A DNA stretch of 38,869 nucleotides from a virus. The number at the start of each line of letters is the position of its first letter. Positions within the stretch are counted from its first letter, which is position 1. The position numbers and the translations under genes were made by a program. This document shows positions 21,591-28,567 of the stretch, in pieces. Location: the IMG/VR virus record IMGVR_UViG_3300010373_000088, positions 1-38,869 of that record; one strand, 5' to 3'. The notes beneath the pieces were generated by a model. The model saw nothing but the letters and a program-made list of their open reading frames with translations, did no database searches and was not told where the DNA came from.

Positions 21591-23063
21591 ATGTTTGGAT
21601 TGACAAGCAAGCGCGAAGTTGAAGAACTCGAAATAGCTAAAATAAATACCGAATTTGAATTAAAAAAACTTGCTAATCAAAATCAAGAATTATCCACCGC
21701 TTTATCGCAGCTTTCATCCTATCAAACATCCCTCTTTGGATGGCTAAATAACGGGCAACCCGTTCAACTAAACGACAATACATTTACCTACATTGAGCAA
21801 GGTTATCAATTCAACGCCGACATATATTCGTGTATAGATTTAATCCTTCAAAAACTTGCCGCCTGTACACCCGTTGTTTACGAGGTTACGAAAGATAAAG
21901 CGCCAATGGTGCAGAAATATCGCAACCTTTTGCAAGCGAACACTGACGAAGCGCGGATCAAGGCAAAAGCTATTGAAATTAAGGCGCTAAAAGAAACCTA
22001 TCATCCAACAATTTCTGAAATGTTACTTAATCCAAACCCATTCCAAACGTGGGTTGATTGGGTAAAGAATTATGGCGGTTTTTATCTTTTGACCGGCAAC
22101 TCGTATAACTTCTATAATGGGCTAATGCCATCAAAAAAGCAATGGAAAGAAATGTATGTTTTGCCAAGTCAATTTATACAGATTATTTCCGGTGGGCCAC
22201 TTCAGCCAGTGCAGGGGTATAGAATAATGAACCAGCGCTTCTTCGGTAGTGATATTTTCGATTTTAATGCAGATGTTGTTTCCCATTTAAAAACATTCAA
22301 TCCAAACTATAATAATTACGGATCACAATTATACGGCCAAAGCCCCTTGATGGCCTATCGCCTAACCATGCAAAAGAACCGCGATAGCAGGATCGAGGCC
22401 AACAAGCAAATGAAGAACGGCGGGGCTATGGGTATTTTGTCGCCAAAGCAGGGCGCTCCAGCATTAACCGCAGATCAAGGAAGGGATTTAAAAGAACAAA
22501 TAGCCAAACGTAAAGGCGGCAACGATTTGATAGACCGTATTTTTGCATCAGGCGGATCCCTGGACTGGCAGCAAATAGGATTACCTGTCGGCGATATGAT
22601 GTTACTTGAGAGTATGCAGTTTGATAGGGTTGATATTTGCAACTGTTTTCATATTCCTGTGCAGTTAATGAATGATACTTCGGCCAGCACCGATAACAAT
22701 ATGCAGCATGCTATGAAGCAGTTTATCTACAATGCTGTAATGCCACTTGCTAACATTATTTCAGACCGCCTAACACGGGATATTTGCCCGGCCTATGCCA
22801 ACGGTGGCAAAACATACGTCATTCAGTTAGATACATCGAGCCTGCCGGACATGCAGGATGATATGACCAATGTGGCAACATGGATGAACACCGCATGGTG
22901 GTTAACACCCAATCAAAAGCTCACTGGCATGGGTTTTGGTACATCGACCGAACCCAATATGGATAAGATCATTGTACCATCAAATTACAGGCTTATCGAT
23001 GATTTAAGCCAAACAGATCAGCAATTCACTAACGCGGGGGCCGGTGAAAACTTTAATCTTTAA
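21591..23063 (+). CDS. Phage portal protein (HK97 type)
   Basis: 490 aa, the usual length for SPP1/HK97-like portals. Clear family blocks: FNADIYSCIDLILQKLAACT near residue 75, FYLLTGNSYNFYNGLMPSKK, VVSHLKTFNPNYNNYGSQLY and LDWQQIGLPVGDMMLLES, with the DRVDICNCFHIPVQLMND motif toward the C-terminus. The portal forms the dodecameric channel at one capsid vertex. An N-terminal coiled-coil segment (about 8-45) precedes the core. It follows terL and precedes the Mu F-like gene by a 20-bp overlap, the standard order. Confidence 0.95.
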   Translation: MFGLTSKREVEELEIAKINTEFELKKLANQNQELSTALSQLSSYQTSLFGWLNNGQPVQLNDNTFTYIEQGYQFNADIYSCIDLILQKLAACTPVVYEVTKDKAPMVQKYRNLLQANTDEARIKAKAIEIKALKETYHPTISEMLLNPNPFQTWVDWVKNYGGFYLLTGNSYNFYNGLMPSKKQWKEMYVLPSQFIQIISGGPLQPVQGYRIMNQRFFGSDIFDFNADVVSHLKTFNPNYNNYGSQLYGQSPLMAYRLTMQKNRDSRIEANKQMKNGGAMGILSPKQGAPALTADQGRDLKEQIAKRKGGNDLIDRIFASGGSLDWQQIGLPVGDMMLLESMQFDRVDICNCFHIPVQLMNDTSASTDNNMQHAMKQFIYNAVMPLANIISDRLTRDICPAYANGGKTYVIQLDTSSLPDMQDDMTNVATWMNTAWWLTPNQKLTGMGFGTSTEPNMDKIIVPSNYRLIDDLSQTDQQFTNAGAGENFNL

Positions 23064-23874
23064 CAGACTACAATACGCCGACGACTTTAAAAGAGTTCAT
23101 CACGGTTACGAGCAAACCCAATACCGTAATTTCAAGAATGCACTTGACACGCAAATTAAACCGGTAATCGATTTTGTGCGGCTACACGGCGTTATTAATC
23201 TTCGGATGAGTATTACAGTGCTTGTTTCAAAACAACCCATTCAGGGCGCTTATTTGCGTTGTTATGAAAACGTGGGAGTTGAGCATGCATCGTGGGCCTA
23301 TAAGCAGATAGATAAGATTGTTAAGGGTAATAAAGAGCAAAAAGGACACCCCACATCATTCTTTTCTGAATACTGGCGCAAGCTCATGCGGTTGTTTTAT
23401 GAAACAGATGGCGGAACGCGTATAACGCAAGTAACCGATACCACGCGAGATAATATCATGTCGTTATTAGACGATGCCGAAGAACAAGGTATGACGACAT
23501 CGCAACAAGCAGATTATATTATGACAAACCTAAATGACCCTGACTTTAACCGTGACAGGGCTTTAAGGATAGCCCGGACTGAAAGTACGACCGCAGCAAA
23601 CAGGGGCGCGATGTTAGGCGGCGAAAGCTCCGATTATGAAACTGGTAAAATTTGGATTCCGATACTTGATATGAATACAAGGCCCGATCACGCAGCGATG
23701 GCTGGATGTGAGCCAATAGGTATGCAGGAAACGTTTGCCGTTGGTGATAGTCAAATGAGTTACCCCGGCGATCCATCGGGAAGTGCAAGGGAAGTGGTAA
23801 ATTGTCGATGCTCTTTAGCTATCGTACCATTAGCTGATGACAGGGGGTTGCCGATTATGAAGATGGCGGCTTAA
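23044..23874 (+). CDS. Phage head morphogenesis protein, Mu gpF-like
   Basis: 276 aa. The C-terminal half carries the family pattern (PF04233): ALRIARTESTTAANRGAM, then GKIWIPILDMNTRPDHAAMA and the end EVVNCRCSLAIVPL. This minor head protein is needed for prohead assembly or DNA ejection in Mu and SPP1-like phages. The start is a GTG at 23044 inside the portal gene; the next ATG (residue 54) would delete the conserved N-terminal helical part. The stop overlaps the stop of the convergent leftward gene by 4 bp. Confidence 0.92.
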   Translation: MKTLIFNRLQYADDFKRVHHGYEQTQYRNFKNALDTQIKPVIDFVRLHGVINLRMSITVLVSKQPIQGAYLRCYENVGVEHASWAYKQIDKIVKGNKEQKGHPTSFFSEYWRKLMRLFYETDGGTRITQVTDTTRDNIMSLLDDAEEQGMTTSQQADYIMTNLNDPDFNRDRALRIARTESTTAANRGAMLGGESSDYETGKIWIPILDMNTRPDHAAMAGCEPIGMQETFAVGDSQMSYPGDPSGSAREVVNCRCSLAIVPLADDRGLPIMKMAA

Positions 23875-24134
23875 TTTGTTTTGGTCGTGGAATAGTCCCT
23901 ATCACATTGAATTTCAACAGGACGCGGCTTATTATATTTTATTCCGCGAGTATTTTGATATTTAAAGGCCAATAACCTGTTTTGGATGTGATGAATATCG
24001 ATACACATTTCATTATTGTCAGATGGATGCTTTTCATGTTCTGGTATTGAATTCCACTCATTCCAAAAATCAGCGGTTAAGCCAATAAGCTTGTCCAATT
24101 TTTCATTAATACTATCAGTGCAATCGATTTTCAT
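23871..24134 (-). CDS. Leftward accessory protein (87 aa)
   Basis: On the minus strand inside the head module. The product has a helical N-terminus (CTDSINEKLDKLIGLTADFW) and a CIDIHHIQNRLLAFKYQNT block (about 43-61) resembling a family of small phage/host proteins with an IHxxQN pattern, function unknown. It is translationally coupled to the HTH-like protein upstream (stop and start overlap at 24134). A two-gene cassette opposite to the head genes is typical of a moron, expressed independently of the late operon, for example for immunity or toxin-antitoxin function. Confidence 0.65.
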   Translation of the reverse strand: MKIDCTDSINEKLDKLIGLTADFWNEWNSIPEHEKHPSDNNEMCIDIHHIQNRLLAFKYQNTRGIKYNKPRPVEIQCDRDYSTTKTN

Positions 24135-24316
24135 TATGCTGCTTGTAATTGTTCAATAACCGGCTTCATTTTCTCCAAAAATTTCTGCCAAGTTTTAGGT
24201 TTTAAAAGGCCAGCCTCGTACCTGATAATAGTACTGCTAAATGTGCTTTGTAACATGATGCCAGCATAGGGTTTTTGCAGTTTTTTAAGTTGTGCAATAA
24301 TCTGTTCTTCTTTCAT
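24134..24316 (-). CDS. HTH-like small protein (60 aa), leftward cassette
   Basis: The segment FSSTIIRYEAGLLKPKTWQK has the recognition-helix pattern of Cro/CI-type domains (S.STI.RYE.G..KP), preceded by a helical region (IIAQLKKLQKPYAGIMLQS). It is short for a full XRE domain but compatible. It heads the leftward two-gene unit with the 87-aa protein, and its 94-nt upstream region has no clear TAnnTTTG promoter. It may act as antitoxin or regulator of its partner. Confidence 0.6.
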   Translation of the reverse strand: MKEEQIIAQLKKLQKPYAGIMLQSTFSSTIIRYEAGLLKPKTWQKFLEKMKPVIEQLQAA

Positions 24317-24410
24317 AGATATAAAGATAAGTAAAACTATTATGTTATCATAATTTTACGTTACGAAAGTTTTTATACTATCTTTTTTTTGCTATATTTT
24401 TATAGAAAAT

Positions 24411-25322
24411 ATGGGCAAAGTCATTGGTAATTTTGAGAAGTCAAGGGGTGGTTTAATACCAATACCGAAAGGTATTTTAGAGGAAAAATATACATCTTCC
24501 CCAAGCCTTATATCGGATGTTGACCCGGCTAAAAAAACCTTTACCGGATACGCTTCTATTTTCGGCAACAAAGACCTTGACGACGACATAACAATGCCCG
24601 GCGCATTTAAGAAGTCGATTAGCGAAAACGGGCCAAATGGTACTAACACAATTATTGTTTTAAACCAACATTTAAGCTGGCAAGTATTGTGTAAACCAAA
24701 GGTTTTAATAGAGGATGCCAAAGGACTTTATTACGAAGCAGAAGTAACAAGTGGCGCAACTTTCGCGGAAGACGCAGTAAAGCTCATAGCAGCCGGATTG
24801 GTTGAGGAAAATTCATATGGGTTTCAGACGGTTAAATCTGCAATTCAACAACCGTCTGACGATTGGGAAACATGGTATCGTGAATTATATGAAGTCAATC
24901 TTTATGAGATTTCACCGGTAACATGGGGTGCTAATCCACAGGCCAGAATGCAAGGTATGAAATCATGGACTAAAGATGATTTATTAAAACGGGAAGCTAA
25001 ATTATTAAAGGCTTTAAGAGAGCCGGGAATGCGTGACGAAACGTATGCATCCCTTGAATTTGCAATTAAACAATTAAATACAGAATACTACAATTTAGGC
25101 AAAAGAGTTTCACTTGAAAGTAAGGCAGCCGCTATTACATGCCCTGAATGCAGAACGGATTTCACCCCGGACGTTGACGACAACGCCTTGACCGGTTATG
25201 AATGCCCCGAATGCAAATGCATGATAACAAAAGCACTGACCCCATCGCAAGCCGAAAAAAGTTTACTGAGTGGTGTGGCTGGTATAACTATTACCAAATC
25301 CATTTACAATTTAAATTTTTAA
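24411..25322 (+). CDS. Prohead serine protease with C-terminal zinc ribbon
   Basis: 303 aa. The herpesvirus-assemblin-like protease core of HK97 gp4 (PF04586) is clear: GYASIFGNKDLDDDITMPGA (47-66), the His in VLNQHLSW (His87), the Ser in EENSYGFQ (Ser135) and LYEISPVTWGANP (164-176). It cleaves scaffold and capsid N-termini during prohead maturation. Unusually, a four-cysteine zinc ribbon follows at the C-terminus, CPECRTD (244-250) and YECPECKC (263-270), absent from HK97 gp4. The gene sits between the leftward cassette and the capsid gene; its own promoter is not certain. Confidence 0.92.
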   Translation: MGKVIGNFEKSRGGLIPIPKGILEEKYTSSPSLISDVDPAKKTFTGYASIFGNKDLDDDITMPGAFKKSISENGPNGTNTIIVLNQHLSWQVLCKPKVLIEDAKGLYYEAEVTSGATFAEDAVKLIAAGLVEENSYGFQTVKSAIQQPSDDWETWYRELYEVNLYEISPVTWGANPQARMQGMKSWTKDDLLKREAKLLKALREPGMRDETYASLEFAIKQLNTEYYNLGKRVSLESKAAAITCPECRTDFTPDVDDNALTGYECPECKCMITKALTPSQAEKSLLSGVAGITITKSIYNLNF

Positions 25323-25330
25323 AAAAAGCG

Positions 25331-26782
25331 ATGAAAACTATCAAAATTTTAATGGCTGTAATGTTCGCCCTCTTGATGGGTAACATTTTGGCGCATGCGG
25401 TCGGAGTTGACTATATGTCACTACCTATTGCATTTATTCTATTACTCGGTTCTGCCGTGCTTTCAAAGGGCATCAGCATGAAAGGATCGTTCGGCGAGTT
25501 CTTAACCATTGAGGCCGGTGATTCTGCCGAAACTAAAGCAGCAAAAGAAACCTTTAATAAAATTCATGATGACCTGGCCCAAAAGGGTGAAAAAGGACAA
25601 AGCGAGTTAAAGAAAGCGTTTGAGGCTGAAGTAAAAAAGGCGGTCGATCAAAACACCGAATTAAAAGAGCAGCTAAAAGAAGTTGTTGAGCAAAAAGCAG
25701 CGATGGACGCGAAAATAGGCGAGCATGAAGCCGCTATATTGGAGATCAACCGTTTGCGTGCTGCTAACTCTAAAGCGGCTGAAAAGGGTGTGACATTCGG
25801 CGATGCGTTTAATACCGCGCTGGATGAAAACATGGAGGATATCAAAGCATTTGCTGCCGGTAAGCTTAAAAACGCTAACAAGGTACGCATGGAGTTAAAA
25901 GCAGTTGGCGATATGGGCTTAAGTTCTATTTCTAACCTTACTGCCGCTAACGTACAGGTTGCTCCGGGTATCGTTCCTTATCCTTCACGTAAGGTTCACT
26001 TGCGCGATATCATGTCAACTGGCCGTATGACCACTTCACTTTATAACTTCTTAAAGGAAATTGGTTTTGACGGTTCAATTGGTACATGGCAGGAAAATAG
26101 CGGCGCTAAACCGCAGTTTGATATCCGTTACCAGGAGGCAAGCGCAGAGGCTGAATTTGTTGCCGGTTGGGTACGTATCTCGCGCAAGTCGCTTGATGAT
26201 ATCCCCGCTTTAAAAAGCAATTTGGCTTTCCGTTTACTGCAAAAATATCTTGATGCAGAGGACAACCAAATACTTAACGGTACTGGCGCAAACGGTCAAT
26301 TACAAGGTTTGTATAAGGCCGGTAACTCCATTGCTTATGCAGGCGGTAAAACCAAATCGGTTGAAATGCTGGTTGATGCCATCTCTCAATTGGAGGTTCT
26401 TAACCATTCGGCTACAGGCATCCTGTTAGACCCTATCGGTTATAACAACGTGTTGTTATCTCAATCAACAGGTACTACAGCGGGTGTTTACTCGTTGCCT
26501 GGAGGATTGGTTAGCTATGGCGGTTCGGGAACTGGTTTAGAGGTTGCTGGTACAACTTCGTACAAATCAACCGCACAATCGGCTAATAAATTCCTTGTTG
26601 GAGATTGGCAGATGGGCGCTCAATTGTTGTTCCGCGAAGATCCGATTGTTGAGTTCTTCGAGCAAGACGGCGACAACGTTAAAAACAACCAAATTACCGT
26701 TCGCGTGGAAGGCCGCGTGGCTAACGTAATCTATTACAATGATGCGTTCGAATACGGTACTTTTGTAAATCCTGGTTCTTAA
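25331..26782 (+). CDS. Major capsid protein, HK97 fold
   Basis: 483 aa from the ATG at 25331. Residues 1-48 hold two hydrophobic segments (about 4-24 and 31-46), a strange start for a capsid protein; the next in-frame Met (50, at 25478) would omit them. A coiled-coil delta/scaffold region follows (about 65-150, Glu/Lys/Ala-rich), then the HK97 core from about residue 190, with NVQVAPGIVPYPSRKVHLRD, WVRISRKSLDDI, the QLQGLYKAGNSIAYAGG loop and RVEGRVANVIYYNDAF at the C-terminus. The leading part should be removed by the adjacent protease. It is followed by a strong terminator. Confidence 0.93.
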   Translation: MKTIKILMAVMFALLMGNILAHAVGVDYMSLPIAFILLLGSAVLSKGISMKGSFGEFLTIEAGDSAETKAAKETFNKIHDDLAQKGEKGQSELKKAFEAEVKKAVDQNTELKEQLKEVVEQKAAMDAKIGEHEAAILEINRLRAANSKAAEKGVTFGDAFNTALDENMEDIKAFAAGKLKNANKVRMELKAVGDMGLSSISNLTAANVQVAPGIVPYPSRKVHLRDIMSTGRMTTSLYNFLKEIGFDGSIGTWQENSGAKPQFDIRYQEASAEAEFVAGWVRISRKSLDDIPALKSNLAFRLLQKYLDAEDNQILNGTGANGQLQGLYKAGNSIAYAGGKTKSVEMLVDAISQLEVLNHSATGILLDPIGYNNVLLSQSTGTTAGVYSLPGGLVSYGGSGTGLEVAGTTSYKSTAQSANKFLVGDWQMGAQLLFREDPIVEFFEQDGDNVKNNQITVRVEGRVANVIYYNDAFEYGTFVNPGS

Positions 26783-26815
26783 TTTCTCTGGGTTCATTTT
26801 CATAATAAGTTGGTT

Positions 26816-26846
26816 AAAGCCGTTCCGTTTTCGGGGCGGCTTTTTT
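26816..26846 (+). terminator. Intrinsic terminator after the capsid gene
   Basis: AAAGCCG (26816-26822) pairs with CGGCTTT (26837-26843) with inner CCG/CGG pairing around a TTTT loop, followed by the T-run to 26846. It separates the head genes from the sugar island. Confidence 0.85.
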
Positions 26847-26847
26847 G

Positions 26848-26879
26848 TTGAAATAAAACTTTGAAAAGTAATATTTTTG
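26848..26879 (+). promoter_or_regulatory. Promoter for the sugar island
   Basis: TTG (26848-26850), 21 nt, then TATTTTTG (26872-26879). The start would be near 26886, 26 nt before the ATG at 26912, so the island is transcribed on its own directly after the capsid terminator. Confidence 0.6.
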
Positions 26880-26911
26880 TAATACTTTTATATTCATATT
26901 TCATTCCATAA

Positions 26912-27082
26912 ATGAATAAAGTTCCACTCCCTTTAAAGGTGCATCCGAATATTAAAATAGCCCTCGAAAACGAAGCAAAAGAGCTTGACAAACCGTTGAG
27001 TAGGCACACGGAAACTATATTAAAAAAGCACGTTAAAAAACAAGAGAATAAGATAAAATCAAAGCGCGAATATGGGGCTTAA
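26912..27082 (+). CDS. Ribbon-helix-helix-like protein (56 aa)
   Basis: The product begins MNKVPLPLKVHPNIKIALEN and runs through an EAKELDKPLSRHTETILKKH helix pair: a short strand followed by two helices, the CopG/Arc pattern, ending in a basic tail. RHH dimers of this size regulate small operons. It is first after the island promoter and overlaps the next gene by 11 nt, so it may autoregulate the sugar island. The gene was found from its start codon and overlap rather than homology. Confidence 0.65.
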   Translation: MNKVPLPLKVHPNIKIALENEAKELDKPLSRHTETILKKHVKKQENKIKSKREYGA

Positions 27083-27671
27083 ATTTATACTTCATGCCGG
27101 GGTAAAATACCCCGAACATCAGGCCATCGGTAACGCCGCTCAATGGATCATGCCATTAGCAAAATATTATTGTAGGGGTGTTGGCCTTGACATCGGTTAT
27201 TCGAAAGAAGAATGGAAATTTCCGAATGCGATAGGGATAGAGCCAACCATCGATCCGCGTTATAATGCAATGTGTCTGCCGGACTTTGACGCATACGATT
27301 ATATCTTTTCAAGCCATTGCCTGGAGCATGTAAAAGAAAATTGGTATAACGTTTTAGATTACTGGCTATCAAAAATAAAAGTCGGCGGTATATTGTTTTT
27401 GTACCTGCCTAATAAAACGCAAAGCTATTGGCAGGCCATATCTAACCGTAAGCATGTACATGAGTTTATGGGTGACGAGATCGGCCAATATTTACGTGAT
27501 TTAGGACATGCGGTTTATGTGAGTGGTATTGATGCAAACCATAGCTTTTGTGTGATCTGCGAAAAAACGGATAAGGGCACAATTCAGGTGCAGCATCCAA
27601 TAACAAGAGCCGACCGTTCGCACCTACCGAAAGGACACTATGAAGTTAAGATTGGAAGTACCGTTTTATGA
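27072..27671 (+). CDS. Class I SAM-dependent methyltransferase
   Basis: 199 aa. The SAM-binding motif GVGLDIGYSKE (36-46), the acidic end of strand 2 in AIGIEPTID, and the FSSHCLEHV block (about 78-87) of type-11 methyltransferases are visible, followed by IKVGGILFLYLPN. The target is unknown; in this island a sugar, a glycan or a nucleotide-sugar is more likely than DNA, since no base-specific DPPY-type motif is present. It overlaps its neighbours at both ends, so it belongs to the same transcript. Confidence 0.85.
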   Translation: MGLKFILHAGVKYPEHQAIGNAAQWIMPLAKYYCRGVGLDIGYSKEEWKFPNAIGIEPTIDPRYNAMCLPDFDAYDYIFSSHCLEHVKENWYNVLDYWLSKIKVGGILFLYLPNKTQSYWQAISNRKHVHEFMGDEIGQYLRDLGHAVYVSGIDANHSFCVICEKTDKGTIQVQHPITRADRSHLPKGHYEVKIGSTVL

Positions 27672-27994
27672 GATGGTTTGATAATTTGGTTGATTGGATA
27701 TTGCTTCAGTATTTTAAACTGGTTGATTGGTGGAAACTTTATCAGTCAGAAAAACACGGGTTAGTTAACTATACCAAAGTAAAGATGGTTGCCTCGCTGG
27801 TTTACAAAGGACAGGTTGCTAAAGACGGGAAAGTCCATTACATCGCCAGGATAACGCATAAGGGCGTAAGATATTCAAAGTGTGTAGATATTCGAAGAAA
27901 GAACCTTTCACGGGTAAAAGAAGCCGTTCTAATCAACTTCGCCAAAAAGATGTTTGCTGATGGGCTTAACAAAAAGTTGAAGCATGGTAATTGA
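27668..27994 (+). CDS. Hypothetical protein of the sugar island (108 aa)
   Basis: No family recognised. The N-terminus is rich in aromatic residues (FDNLVDWILLQYFKLVDWWK) and could form an amphipathic or membrane-associated helix. The rest is basic and strand-forming (VASLVYKGQVAKDGKVHYIA) with a C-terminal helix. It overlaps both neighbours by 4 and 11 nt. It may anchor or assist the glycan enzymes, but that is speculative. Confidence 0.6.
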   Translation: MRWFDNLVDWILLQYFKLVDWWKLYQSEKHGLVNYTKVKMVASLVYKGQVAKDGKVHYIARITHKGVRYSKCVDIRRKNLSRVKEAVLINFAKKMFADGLNKKLKHGN

Positions 27995-28535
27995 GGAAAT
28001 CCGCGCCCATCAAACGGTAATCGATGGTTTGCTTAATTATAGCGCTACGATTGAGGCAGCGTGTAGATTAGTTGTTTCCGTGATTGAGAGAGGTAATAAA
28101 ATATTACTGGTTGGTAACGGCGGTAGCGCTGCGGATGCTCAACATATAGCGGCTGAATTTACCGGGCGATTTGTTAAAGAAAGACAACCATTACCGGCAA
28201 TCGCATTAACCACTGATACATCAGCACTCACGGCCATATCCAATGACTACGGTTATGATTATGTGTTTTCGAGACAAATTGAGGCCCTGGCGAACGAAGG
28301 TGATTTATTGATAGCTATATCCACATCGGGCAATAGCCGGAATATTGTAACTGCCATCTTATCAGCAAAAGCAAAAGGCTGCAAGGTAGTTGGTTTATCG
28401 GGTGCAAGCGGCGGAGAGATGGCGGCCCATTGCGATATAATCATTCAAGTACCATCAAATAACACCGCGAGAATACAAGAAGCCCATATACTGATCGGGC
28501 ATATTTTGTGCAAATCGGTCGATGATTTGTTTTAA
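27984..28535 (+). CDS. gmhA: Sedoheptulose 7-phosphate isomerase (GmhA)
   Basis: 183 aa, normal for GmhA. It converts D-sedoheptulose 7-phosphate into D-glycero-D-manno-heptose 7-phosphate, the first step of the heptose precursor pathway. The SIS fold signature LLVGNGGSAADAQHIAAEFT (41-60) and the AISTSGNS phosphate loop are clear. Residues His54, Glu58, Gln165 and His173 have the same spacing as the ligand set I recall for E. coli GmhA (His61, Glu65, Gln172, His180), so the enzyme looks active. A phage isomerase here suggests a heptose-type sugar for the neighbouring glycosyltransferases. No HddA/HddC-like partners are visible; the host would supply later steps. Confidence 0.92.
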   Translation: MVIEEIRAHQTVIDGLLNYSATIEAACRLVVSVIERGNKILLVGNGGSAADAQHIAAEFTGRFVKERQPLPAIALTTDTSALTAISNDYGYDYVFSRQIEALANEGDLLIAISTSGNSRNIVTAILSAKAKGCKVVGLSGASGGEMAAHCDIIIQVPSNNTARIQEAHILIGHILCKSVDDLF

Positions 28536-28567
28536 TGTAGTCATAAATCGAACGAAAAGATAGATAA

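Noticed and set aside
24322-24329. TATCTTTA on the minus strand as promoter of the leftward HTH-like gene
   Set aside because: It lies 6 nt from the start codon and has no -33 partner at the right distance, so it is not convincing.
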